Source of the DNA: Candidatus Saccharimonadota bacterium
GTDB lineage: Bacteria; Patescibacteriota; Saccharimonadia; Saccharimonadales; UBA4665
Length of the DNA: 64,000 bases
Direction of reading: 5' to 3'
Assembly (NCBI GenBank): GCA_028289245.1
Contig: JAQGGT010000004.1
Location: 310,001-374,000 of the forward strand
In this document: in pieces, positions 34,765 through 43,600 of the stretch
Numbering within the stretch: the first letter of the stretch is position 1
Layout: each line of letters starts with the position of its first letter
Program-made: the position numbers and the translations under genes
The notes under the pieces: model-generated
Told to the model about the DNA's origin: nothing
Seen by the model: the letters and a program-made list of their open reading frames with translations, nothing else
Database searches by the model: none

Positions 34765-35622
34765 ATGGCTAACACCGGAGTACCTAGCTCAGCCTCGATC
34801 GACGCACTCGCCAAGTGGCTCAATCTGCTCGAAAAGTCCGGCATGACGCCAGAACTGATGAACCGCGTCAGCAACCGCCCCATACTGCGCCAGGAGATCG
34901 TCGCCCTCATCAGGGATGACATGCTCCCGCAGTGGCAGCCGGTGTACGGCAGGCCCCTGCTCAACACGTTCAATGAACGGCTGCAGGTCGCCTTAAGCGA
35001 AGCGGGGCTCTCACTCCCCCATGGCTCCACGTTCGATGCAACGCAGTTGTTCGATGAGGCAGCCAACGAGGTGTCGCCGTTCATGGATCGCTACGAGCTC
35101 GCCCTGAAGCTGTTCGACGGCATTGCCAATCTGTACTTCGGGCTAAGCATTCAAGTGCCCGCCACGGTCGAACGGATCGCGTCCTTCACACAGCGCGCCC
35201 CGCGCACCGTTAGCAAGCGCCTCAAGCGCGAGCTGGAGACGGCCGCGAATCGCCTGTGCAGCTGGTCGCTCAGCGGCAACTACACCGGAAGCCGCTCGAC
35301 CCAGCTCAACGGCTTGAAAGCCGCAGGACTGGTTCCAGAAGACTGGGCGATCAGCCAGCTGCTCAAGGAAGAGCGCGAGTACTTCAAGCAGTACATCGCC
35401 GCTGGCAAAGCCGACGATAAAGGATTCGACTCCATCGACCTCAGTGTGCCGGCCCAGCGGCTACTCAGCGCAGCGCTCAACACCCTGACCATTGGTCAGT
35501 TGCGCCGACTCACCGCCGATCAGTTCGTCACGATCAGAGCGACTAGCCCGGTCATCGCCGAAGAAATCATCGAGAAGATGACAACCTACGGCCTGACGTT
35601 CGCACCCGTCTCCACCGACTAG
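34765..35622 (+). CDS. Protein with RNA polymerase alpha-CTD-like C-terminus
   Basis: A 285-residue soluble protein. The last 55 residues (LNTLTIGQLRRLTADQF, IAEEIIEKMTTYGL) read like the helix-hairpin-helix of the RNA polymerase alpha C-terminal domain (LNTIGDLLxLTxxELLxI). A central basic helix pair (RAPRTVSKRLKRELETAANRL) could also bind nucleic acid. Codons are more GC-ending than the neighbours. It has one of the strongest promoters in the window and a structured 3' region with a hammerhead ribozyme. I infer a DNA- or polymerase-binding protein; the family is not recognised. Confidence 0.6.
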   Translation: MANTGVPSSASIDALAKWLNLLEKSGMTPELMNRVSNRPILRQEIVALIRDDMLPQWQPVYGRPLLNTFNERLQVALSEAGLSLPHGSTFDATQLFDEAANEVSPFMDRYELALKLFDGIANLYFGLSIQVPATVERIASFTQRAPRTVSKRLKRELETAANRLCSWSLSGNYTGSRSTQLNGLKAAGLVPEDWAISQLLKEEREYFKQYIAAGKADDKGFDSIDLSVPAQRLLSAALNTLTIGQLRRLTADQFVTIRATSPVIAEEIIEKMTTYGLTFAPVSTD

Positions 35623-35667
35623 CTCGCTAGTCGCACGTCGGCAGTCTCAGCCTTAATGAGATAAAAT

Positions 35668-35748
35668 CTCGGCTCACGCCGAGTGCGAGAGGTTCTTTGG
35701 AATCGTTTCCGTCGCTCACGCGGCTACAAACCTCCAAGAACTTCTCGC
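35668..35748 (+). ncRNA. Structured RNA segment upstream of the ribozyme
   Basis: Two adjacent hairpins. The first is CTCGGC-TCAC-GCCGAG (35668-35683). The second is long: 35685-35701 pairs with 35733-35748 through about 16 bp (GCGAGA with TCTCGC, then GGTTCTT with AAGAACT, one bulged T). It ends one base before the hammerhead. A TAAAAT hexamer at 35662-35667 could start a separate transcript, otherwise this is the 3' UTR of the preceding gene. No known RNA family is recognised. Confidence 0.5.
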
Positions 35749-35749
35749 A

Positions 35750-35805
35750 GCACCTCTACGAATATAAGTCGTACTGATGAGTCTTACTATCAAGACGAAA
35801 GGTGC
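35750..35805 (+). ncRNA. Type III hammerhead ribozyme
   Basis: All conserved elements are present in order. Stem III is GCACC (35750-35754) paired with GGTGC (35801-35805). U16.1 and cleavage-site C17 are at 35755-35756. Stem I is TACGA (35757-35761) paired with TCGTA (35769-35773), loop 7 nt. The core CTGATGA is at 35774-35780. Stem II is GTCTT (35781-35785) paired with AAGAC (35792-35796), loop 6 nt, with the conserved G10.1-C11.1 pair. GAAA is at 35797-35800. Self-cleavage is expected between 35756 and 35757, leaving a cyclic phosphate upstream and a 5'-OH downstream. The open stem is III, hence type III. Confidence 0.93.
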
Positions 35806-35810
35806 CAAGA

Positions 35811-35838
35811 AAAAACCCGCCATAGCTGGCGGGTTTTT
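35811..35838 (+). terminator. Strong Rho-independent terminator just after the hammerhead
   Basis: AAAAACCCGCCA (35811-35822) and TGGCGGGTTTTT (35827-35838) form a perfect 12-bp stem with a TAGC loop; the five Ts of the 3' arm serve as the U-tract. Only 5 nt separate it from ribozyme stem III, so cleavage would remove the terminator hairpin from the finished RNA. Confidence 0.9.
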
Positions 35839-35851
35839 AGTGAGACGTGGG

Positions 35852-35946
35852 GAGCATTCACGCTAGGTGATCGAGGAGACTGAACCAGTCGAGACGAGCG
35901 AAGCGAAGTCGAGCGGTGTCTCCTCGAGTGCCTAGCGTGAATGCTC
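35852..35946. repeat. Large imperfect palindrome with REP-like loop
   Basis: Arms of 29 nt (35852-35880 and 35918-35946) match at 26 positions, with an outer perfect 16-bp block GAGCATTCACGCTAGG. The 37-nt loop contains GTCGAGACGAGCGAAGCGAA followed by a second GTCGAG, similar in style to REP elements. It lies between convergent genes, 9 nt from the deacetylase stop, and may act as a bidirectional terminator or a mobile palindrome. Confidence 0.6.
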
Positions 35947-35954
35947 AGTAAATA

Positions 35955-38219
35955 TTACTGCGAGATCTGAGCAGAGGTAGTAACCAGACCTTGGGCCAAC
36001 GTCTGGACGCTGACGCCCGAAGCCTTAAGGTACGCCATCTCAGTAGCGAAATCAGTAGGCGTTGTGTTGTAGCCAGGATCAGTCGTGTCGTCGACGTTGA
36101 TGTCGTGGTACATCAGGATCAGCCAGGTGTTGCTGGCCTTAGCTTGATCGATGTAGCTCTTGACTTGGGCCACGGTGGTGCTGGAGTTGATGTCCTGAAC
36201 CAGCAGGTTGTACTTGTCGAAGTTGTCTTTGTCGTTGTAGCCGATCTCGACGCCGCGCTGGGAGCCATAGTTGCTCTGAATCTGGCTAGTAACAGCGGCG
36301 TTTACTTCTCCGTAAGGAGCGGCGAAATCAGTGATGGTCGAACCGATTAAGTTTTGCAGGGCCGTCTTAGAATCGGCGAGTTCCGAGGCCACCTGGGCGG
36401 CGGTGAGCTGGGTCAGGTGGGGGTGATCGACGGTGTGTGAGCCGATCTCCATACCTTGGGCATAGAGGTCCTTAACATTCTGGCTGGTCATGTAGCAGAT
36501 AGAGCTGACATCGGGGTCGCAAAGGTTGAGGTAGCCGCTAATGACGTAGAAGGTAGCCTTGAAGCCGTCTTGATTCAGGACCGGCAGGGCGTTGTTGTAC
36601 TGGCTGGCGATGCTGTCGTCGAAGGTGATGCTGACCAGCGGCGCGTTGAAGCCGGCAGCCACATACGGTTCGAGGTCAAAGTCATCGACCGTCAGAGTGC
36701 CGACGGCGGCCAGTGTCTGGTAGGCTACGGCCGAGACGGCCCCGGTGGGCATGGTGAAGGTGGCGTAGAAGCGGGTCCAGCTGCCGTTTGAGACGGCCGG
36801 GTTGCCGAGCCAAATGTACTGGGTAGTGCCGTCGTTCATGGTTACAGCTACCAAGACTTCGGTGCTAACAGTCGACTGGTAGTAATCGCTAAACTTGTAC
36901 TCTTTGCCGGCGGTGATGGCTTGCGGGCTGTAGGTCCAGTTGGCGCCACCGTCAGTGTACGCGGTGGTGTTTATGGTGCCGCTACGCGAGCCAGTGTGGC
37001 CGGTGGTGGCGTAGGTAAAGGTGGTGGTGTTGTTACCGTACTGGCCCTTGTACCAGCCGTTCGGCGTGGTGGTATCGGTGGTGCTAGCCGTTTCTAAGGA
37101 AGGGTTTGGTACGACGTTTGCAGCGGTGGGTGTTACCGGAGTTACCGGAGTAACTGGCGTGGTCGTGGTGCTCGTGCCAACGAGTGAAGCATCGTCGATG
37201 CTCAACGTGCCAACAGCAGCGATGACGTGGTAGACCGTGACCTGCTTGGCGTTAGCTGGAGCCGTCAGCGTAGCCGTGAACTTAGTCCAGGCAGTTGCGG
37301 CAGCCGGCGTGCCGAGGTCGACGTAGGTGAAGTTGCCGCTGCCGTCATTGTATTCGGCTACGACGTCGCTCTTGACGGTTGATTGGTAGTAATCACTAAA
37401 GGTGTATTGGGCGCCGGCTGTGACAGCTACGGGCGTGAAGGCCCACTTAGAGTCGCCGGAGGTGTATTTGGTGATCTTGACGGTGCCGCTGCGCGAGCCG
37501 GTGTGGCCGGTGGTGGCGTAGGTAAAGGTATGGGTGTTGGTGCCCCAGGTGTCCTGGCTCCAGCCGGTTGGCAGGCTGCCGCTAGCAGTTTCGAAGCCAC
37601 CATTGGTGATCAATTCATTGCCTGGAGTGGGCGTTACCGGTGTAACTGGGGTGACGGGAGTAGTGGTCGTATCGGCAGTAGCCAAAGAAACGTCGTCGAT
37701 GTCTAGGGTGCCAACGCCGGCAATGTAGTGGTAGATGGTGACTTTTTTGGCGGTGGCGGGTGCCGTAAAGTTGACGCTGAATTGTGTCCAGCCGGTGGCA
37801 GCAGCTGCCGTGCCGAGATCTTGGTAGGTCAAGGTACCACTGCCGTTGTCGAACTCTGCCGTCACCGTAGTGGCGATACCAGATTTATAAAAATCACTGT
37901 AGGTGTAGGCAGTACTACCGGTAATCGCGACCGGCGTAAAGGCCCACTTGGAGTCGCCGGAGGTGTACTTCGTGATTTTGGTTTCTAGACTCTTCGAGCC
38001 GGTGTGGCCGGTGGTGGCGTAGGTAAAGGTATGGGTGTTGGTGCCCCAGGTGTCCTGGCTCCAGCCGGTTGGCGCCGTACCGGAAGCGGTTTCGGCCGAC
38101 GGGTTGGCAACCAAGTTCGTGCCGAGCGCGGCGGCGTGCTGAGCAAAGAGCGGCAGGACGCTGGCGCTGAGTAATATCGCGGTGCTAAAGACTGACGCGA
38201 GGGTTTTGGTGAGCTTCAA
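35955..38219 (-). CDS. Secreted NodB-type polysaccharide deacetylase with three carbohydrate-binding modules
   Basis: A 754-residue exported protein. The start is TTG (KLTKTLASVFS signal peptide) with AAGGA upstream. Three CBM4/9-like beta-sandwich repeats of about 150 residues (near 33-185, 200-350, 365-520) are joined by TPVTPVTPVTP linkers. The first two share near-identical segments such as GWSQDTWGTNTHTFTYATT. The NodB domain follows: SITFDDS, SHTVDHPH metal site, PYGEVN and LMYHDIN. It would deacetylate an N-acetylated glycan, its own exopolymer or a partner's wall. It is transcribed divergently from GH16. Confidence 0.9.
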   Translation of the reverse strand: MKLTKTLASVFSTAILLSASVLPLFAQHAAALGTNLVANPSAETASGTAPTGWSQDTWGTNTHTFTYATTGHTGSKSLETKITKYTSGDSKWAFTPVAITGSTAYTYSDFYKSGIATTVTAEFDNGSGTLTYQDLGTAAAATGWTQFSVNFTAPATAKKVTIYHYIAGVGTLDIDDVSLATADTTTTPVTPVTPVTPTPGNELITNGGFETASGSLPTGWSQDTWGTNTHTFTYATTGHTGSRSGTVKITKYTSGDSKWAFTPVAVTAGAQYTFSDYYQSTVKSDVVAEYNDGSGNFTYVDLGTPAAATAWTKFTATLTAPANAKQVTVYHVIAAVGTLSIDDASLVGTSTTTTPVTPVTPVTPTAANVVPNPSLETASTTDTTTPNGWYKGQYGNNTTTFTYATTGHTGSRSGTINTTAYTDGGANWTYSPQAITAGKEYKFSDYYQSTVSTEVLVAVTMNDGTTQYIWLGNPAVSNGSWTRFYATFTMPTGAVSAVAYQTLAAVGTLTVDDFDLEPYVAAGFNAPLVSITFDDSIASQYNNALPVLNQDGFKATFYVISGYLNLCDPDVSSICYMTSQNVKDLYAQGMEIGSHTVDHPHLTQLTAAQVASELADSKTALQNLIGSTITDFAAPYGEVNAAVTSQIQSNYGSQRGVEIGYNDKDNFDKYNLLVQDINSSTTVAQVKSYIDQAKASNTWLILMYHDINVDDTTDPGYNTTPTDFATEMAYLKASGVSVQTLAQGLVTTSAQISQ

Positions 38220-38367
38220 GGGTGATCCTTACTAAACTGATTTCGTTTAATTGATTAGTTTATGAATTCCACCCGATAACTATCTATTGCTCTTAATATA
38301 CACCTTGTTGCATATTTGTCAATTATATTTGACCGAAAATGCTTAATGATGCTATAATATAAATAAT

Positions 38368-39459
38368 ATGATTGGTCAACTTCCCTCAGAGAGGGCCCTG
38401 CCACTGGGACAGGCATTGCCGAAATTCAAGCCGCTCAAGGACTGGTTCGCCAGCGTCTTGGCATCCCCACAACTCGACAGCGTACTTATAGCGATCATTT
38501 CCCTGCTGGTCCTAGTGCTTTTTAGCACCGTTCCGGGCAGCGCCCCCGCCCAAATTACTACCGCCAAGCCAGACAAGTCGCTAAACTGGCTCATCAAGCA
38601 AACCGTCCCGGCGCCCAGCAAGTCCAAAAAAGCCGCGCCGGCAGTCATGCCAAGTTGCGCCCAGCCGGTCGGCATATTTTCGAACTGCGCCGATGTCAGC
38701 ATTGATTTTGCACATCAGGCCGACGGCGCCATGACCGATCCACGCATCGTAGCCTATGTCGGCGCGCCAGAAGCCAACAAAGAAGCTCAGTTCTACACTG
38801 CCAACCCAAGCAACCTCCGCATCGAAAACGGTAGCCTGGTGCTGCAAGCCCAAGACACTTCGCACGGCAGCTACAAATACACCTCAGCCCGCGTCAGCAC
38901 CATCAACCGGTTGAATGTTCAGTACGGTAAGCTGGTAATCCGGGCTAAGCTGCCGACTAGCGGTGGCACCTGGCCCGCTCTGTGGATGCTACCCTCTACT
39001 GGGAAGTACAAAAACGCCGCCGCCCTGGCCGATCCAACCCATGATGTTAATGACGGCGAGATCGACATTGCCGAAGCCGTCGGCACCCAGCCCGGGGTCA
39101 TTTACGGTATCGCTCACTGCTTGGCCTATCCACCTGACGGCCGCAAAGGCTACTACGGTACCGTTAACGTTACCGACAGCGCCAGCACCTTCCACGATTA
39201 CGGCATTGAGTGGACGCCCACCAGCATCACCTTTACTATCGACGGGCAGGCGTACTACACCCAAACCAAACAGCCCGGTGCCGACTACCGCTCGTGGCCC
39301 TATGACCAGCCCTACTACCTGACAATGAACTTGGCCCTCGGCGGCACCTGGGCCGGTACCGACACCGCCGACTACCCCGGCGATGGTGTTGATGCCAAAG
39401 CCCTGCCCGCCACCATGGCCATCCAGTCGATCAACTACTACAAATATCTCGGCAAATAA
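38368..39459 (+). CDS. GH16 family glycoside hydrolase, membrane-anchored
   Basis: A 363-residue protein with an N-terminal hydrophobic helix (about 37-58), a basic linker and a GH16 beta-jellyroll. The catalytic signature is EIDIAE (Glu231, Asp233, Glu236); TWPALWMLPS before it and YYLTMNLALGGTW near the end are also typical. GH16 enzymes cleave beta-1,3 or mixed beta-1,3/1,4 glucans and galactans. A TATAAT with TGC ends 10 nt before the ATG, a very short leader. It follows the deacetylase divergently in the glycan cluster. Confidence 0.92.
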   Translation: MIGQLPSERALPLGQALPKFKPLKDWFASVLASPQLDSVLIAIISLLVLVLFSTVPGSAPAQITTAKPDKSLNWLIKQTVPAPSKSKKAAPAVMPSCAQPVGIFSNCADVSIDFAHQADGAMTDPRIVAYVGAPEANKEAQFYTANPSNLRIENGSLVLQAQDTSHGSYKYTSARVSTINRLNVQYGKLVIRAKLPTSGGTWPALWMLPSTGKYKNAAALADPTHDVNDGEIDIAEAVGTQPGVIYGIAHCLAYPPDGRKGYYGTVNVTDSASTFHDYGIEWTPTSITFTIDGQAYYTQTKQPGADYRSWPYDQPYYLTMNLALGGTWAGTDTADYPGDGVDAKALPATMAIQSINYYKYLGK

Positions 39460-39461
39460 AA

Positions 39462-40034
39462 CTACTGCCGGCCAACCATGGCCAATAGTTTTTGCTGGGG
39501 AGTGGCGTCATCGGCCACCGGTAGGGCCGGCGGGAAAACACCAACCGAACGATAAAACTCGATCACTGGCGTGAATTCATCGATCAAAGCTTGGACAAAT
39601 TCTGGGTCCATCCTGGTATCAATACCAATTAGTTTGGCGATGTCGTACGAACGGAAAGCCCGGAAGCTGGTGATATGCTGCAGGTACTCGCCAGCCGGAA
39701 AATCCCCGTATGACAAGTGGGTCGTCTTATCGAGTTCATTAAAACTGCTCACCGCCTCGTTTGCCCGATGGTTATACTCTTTATATGACTCGAGCACGGT
39801 GTCGTTAGTAAGCAGCGCCTCGTACTGGTCGCCGACTTCGTCTTTGGTTTTGCCAGCCAGCACGTCCGGCACCCAGGCGTCATCATAAGTGTGATACTGT
39901 ACCGCTTGTCTAAGGGTACTGGGCTTCATGGAGGTACCCGGTGGCATGTCTAGTTCCCATTGGTCGTCCTTGATCTGCGAGATTGAGGCCTCCAAGGCCC
40001 GATTGGCTGCTACAAATAATTCTTGAATTGTCAT
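39462..40034 (-). CDS. DinB/mycothiol-transferase-like four-helix protein
   Basis: A 190-residue helical protein resembling DinB-superfamily/TIGR03086 proteins: an N-terminal FVAANRALEASISQIKDDQW helix, YHTYDDAWVPDVLAG where the family places its first metal-binding His, and YLQHITSFRAFRSYDIAKLIG with another His. The superfamily includes thiol-dependent S-transferases and isomerases; this copy may be non-catalytic. A GGAGG Shine-Dalgarno precedes the ATG. It ends 2 nt from GH16 on the opposite strand. Confidence 0.6.
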   Translation of the reverse strand: MTIQELFVAANRALEASISQIKDDQWELDMPPGTSMKPSTLRQAVQYHTYDDAWVPDVLAGKTKDEVGDQYEALLTNDTVLESYKEYNHRANEAVSSFNELDKTTHLSYGDFPAGEYLQHITSFRAFRSYDIAKLIGIDTRMDPEFVQALIDEFTPVIEFYRSVGVFPPALPVADDATPQQKLLAMVGRQ

Positions 40035-40146
40035 GCTGATACCTCCGTTATAGCTCTATTTTACGCCCATATACCAAAAATATCTCGCTACTGCTTGCAC
40101 TGTACTGACCGTCGTATACAATGATAAATAATTAAGGAGCCTTGCC

Positions 40147-40644
40147 ATGCCCGTTACCGAAAAACACGTTTTTACCACTAGCCCCGAGTCATATTTTGAA
40201 GTCGACCACATGCCCGTCGCCACCCAAGAAGCATTTACCAGCGTGGTACGCAAAACCATCGAGACCTACGACGACGTCCAATACGTCAGCTTCGGTGGTG
40301 GCGCTGGCTGGCAAAACCTCGACGAACGGCTCACCAAGAAACTCGAACCAAGCCTGCCCCAGTGCAAACTGGCTGGGGCCTGCGCCATGCAGACCGAGGT
40401 GATTGTCGACGCCCGTGGGTATAAAGGCTTACTCCACCTAAGCTGTCCGCTGCAGGAGTTCGCCGAACGCGCTGATGCCAGCGAGTACGCAGCGAGCTGC
40501 GAAAAAAACCACCAGGACAGTAGCGCTGCCTTTGGCGATCACCTCCGTGGTACGGCCATGGCCCTGGAAGACCAAACTGCTGAACTTCAGGCCGCCGAAC
40601 GGCAAGCCGCTGACGCCCGAGCCGCCATCCGCGATCTCATCTAA
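40147..40644 (+). CDS. Hypothetical 165-aa protein upstream of the RM operon
   Basis: A soluble protein with a mixed N-terminal domain (YVSFGGGAGWQNLDERL, then a region with three Cys between residues 78 and 100) and a C-terminal Ala/Gln/Glu-rich coiled coil (about 125-165). AAGGAG lies before the ATG and TATACAAT further up. It ends 54 nt before hsdR, which has its own -10, so a link to restriction is not established. No family is recognised. Confidence 0.55.
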   Translation: MPVTEKHVFTTSPESYFEVDHMPVATQEAFTSVVRKTIETYDDVQYVSFGGGAGWQNLDERLTKKLEPSLPQCKLAGACAMQTEVIVDARGYKGLLHLSCPLQEFAERADASEYAASCEKNHQDSSAAFGDHLRGTAMALEDQTAELQAAERQAADARAAIRDLI

Positions 40645-40698
40645 CCGCGTGAAAGGCAGTGCTTAAAAGCTCGGAATTCAGTACAATAATAAGCGGTC

Positions 40699-43600
40699 AT
40701 GGCATTTAACGAAGACACGCGGGTGAAAATTCCGGCAATTTTGCATCTACAGCGGTTAGGCTATAGTTACCTATCACTGAAAGCGCACGACATCGATCCG
40801 GCAACGGATATATTTACCGATGTGTTCATGGATAGTCTATCTAAAATAAACCCCCAGGCCACCGCCAGCGACTTACAAAAACTGCTGGCTGACATATCGC
40901 TGGAGCTCGACAATGACGACCTAGGCCGCGCTTTTTATAAGCGGCTCATCTCCCAGGACGGCCTCAAGCTTATCGATTTTGAAAACTTTGATAAAAACAC
41001 CTTCAACGTAGTCACTGAACTAACCTGCCGCAACGGCGAAGATGAATTTCGCCCTGATATTACGATTTTGGTCAACGGCCTGCCGCTGGCTTTTATCGAA
41101 GTCAAAAAACCCAATAACCATGAAGGTATTATTGCCGAGCGCAACCGCATCAACACGCGGTTCAAAAATGACCGCTTCAAAAAGTTTATAAACATCACCC
41201 AGCTACTAATTTTCTCCAACAACATGGAGTATGACAACTCCGGCGTCAACCCATTACCCGGCGCTTTCTATGCCACCACCGCCAAAGGTAGCGATGTGCA
41301 GTTCAACAATTTCCGCGAAGAAATCACTTTTGATCTCGGCACCCTTTTATTGCCGCCAAACACCAAAGACGAAGACCTTGTCCTGGCCGACAATAACCAG
41401 CAAGTCATCAAACACAATCCGGAGTTCATTACTAACAAAAACCCCAATTCACCGACCAACCGCCTTCTGACCTCACTACTTAGCCGTGAGCGACTGCAAC
41501 TACTGCTGCGTTTTGCTATTGCCTACGTTGACGACCCGGAGGGCATCCAGAAACATGTCATGCGCTACCCGCAGCTATTTGCCACCATGGCCCTAGAAAA
41601 CAAGCTTAACGCCGGCATCAATCGTGGCATTATTTGGCACACTCAAGGCAGTGGCAAAACCGCCCTGGCCTACTACAATGTGCGCTATCTTACCAACTAT
41701 TATCAGCAACAGGGCATCATCCCGAAGTTCTACTTTATTGTCGACCGGCTCGACCTACTTACCCAGGCTAGCAGCGAATTCACCAACCGCGGTCTGATTG
41801 TCCGCACTGTCGATTCTCGCGATGAATTCAGTGAGGAATTCAAGCAGCCTAAAGCCATTCACGGTCTCACCGGCCAGCCCGAAATAACTGTCGTCAACAT
41901 CCAGAAATTCAAAAACGATACCCGTGTCCTCGCCAGCGGCGACTACGACCTTTCGGTCCAGCGTATCTACTTCTTAGACGAAGCCCACCGTAGTTACGAT
42001 CCCACCGGTAGCTTCCTCGCCAATCTCTACGAATCCGATCGGTCGTCGGTCAAGATTGCCCTGACCGGTACGCCGCTCATCGTCAGCAACAAAAAGAATG
42101 CCGATGGTAAAGAAGACGCCAAGACGACTCGCAGTATCTTCGGTGATTACATTCACAAGTACTACTACAATGCCTCGATTGCCGATGGGTACACGCTGCG
42201 ATTGATTCGGGAAGGCATCGAGTCGTATTACCAACTCAAGCTGGAGGCTATTCTCAAAGAAATTGCTGTACTGCATAAGTCGTTCGACCAAGAAGCGATC
42301 TACGCGCACCGGAACTTCGTGGAACCCATGCTCGAATACATCATCGACGATTTTCGCAACAGCCGCATTCGGTTTGGCGACAAAACCATCGGCGCCATGG
42401 TGGTATGCGCTAGCTCAGACCAAGCCCGCATGATGCAGACCGTATTTGCGGAACGCTACTCCAGCCGCGCCGAAACTCCGCAACCGCTGACCTCGGCGCT
42501 CATTCTACACGATGAAGGCTCCAAAAAAGACCGCGATGCCAACGTAAAACTCTTTAAGGCCGGCAAGATCGACGTGCTGTTTGTCTTTAATATGCTCCTG
42601 ACCGGCTTCGACTCACATCGCCTCAAAAAACTCTACCTCGGCCGGGTGGTCAAGGCCCACAACCTGCTGCAAACCCTCACCCGCGTCAACCGTCCGTACA
42701 AGGAGTTTCGTTACGGCTACGTCGTAGACTTTGCCGATATCAGTAAGGAGTTCGACGCCACTAACCAAGCTTACTTTGAAGAACTCAACCGTGAGTACGG
42801 TGACGAGCTGAATGGCGAAAACGAAAAAGATATTTTTAACTCGTTGTTCATGTCGCCAGCCGAGATTGAAACCGACATTGCCGAGATACAAGAGAAACTA
42901 TTTAGCTACGACATCGAGAACGCCGAGATATTCTCACAGCAGATCAACCAAATCGATGACCGCACACAAATGTCAGAGCTCAAAAGCCTGCTCGAAAAAG
43001 CTCGTAACCTCTACAATATTATTAAGCTGCTCGGCCACTACGACTTGCTAGAGAAAATCGATTTCAAGAAGCTCAGCTTGCTCTACAACGAAGCCAGCCG
43101 CCGCCTAGATTTGCTTAACCTAAAACAATCTATGGAAGCCGGCACCGAAAGCCGCCACCTGCTCAACGCCGCCCTGGAAGACGTGCTGTTTAGCTTCAAA
43201 AAGACCTCCGAGACAGAACTACGCCTCGCCGACGAGATTAAAGACATCGTCCGTAAAACCCGTGGCGGCCTAGGCGGCAACTTCGACCCAGCTGACCCAG
43301 TCTTCGTCTCGCTCTACGACGAATTCAAACGGCTGTTTGAGAAGTGCAACATGGCCGAGCAAAGCCAGGACGAATTACGAAGTAATATGCAGCAGTTCGA
43401 GCAACTCTACAAAAAAATTCGGGAGCTAAACCGCCAAAACGAAAATCTCAGCGGCAAATATAAGGGCGACAAGAAGTACGCCCGGGCCCACAAACGTATG
43501 AAGGAGCGCCATCTCATTTCCGACAGTGACACGGTGATTTATCAAATCCTACTACACACCAAAGACAAAATAGACGGTGCCATCCAGAACAGTCAGAGTA

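Noticed and set aside
34727-34846. Frame starting MSRRTHPTERDF in the leader of the alpha-CTD-like gene
   Set aside because: It overlaps the main gene in another frame over its first 80 bases and has no protein-like conservation clue; the hairpin in the leader is the better explanation of the sequence.
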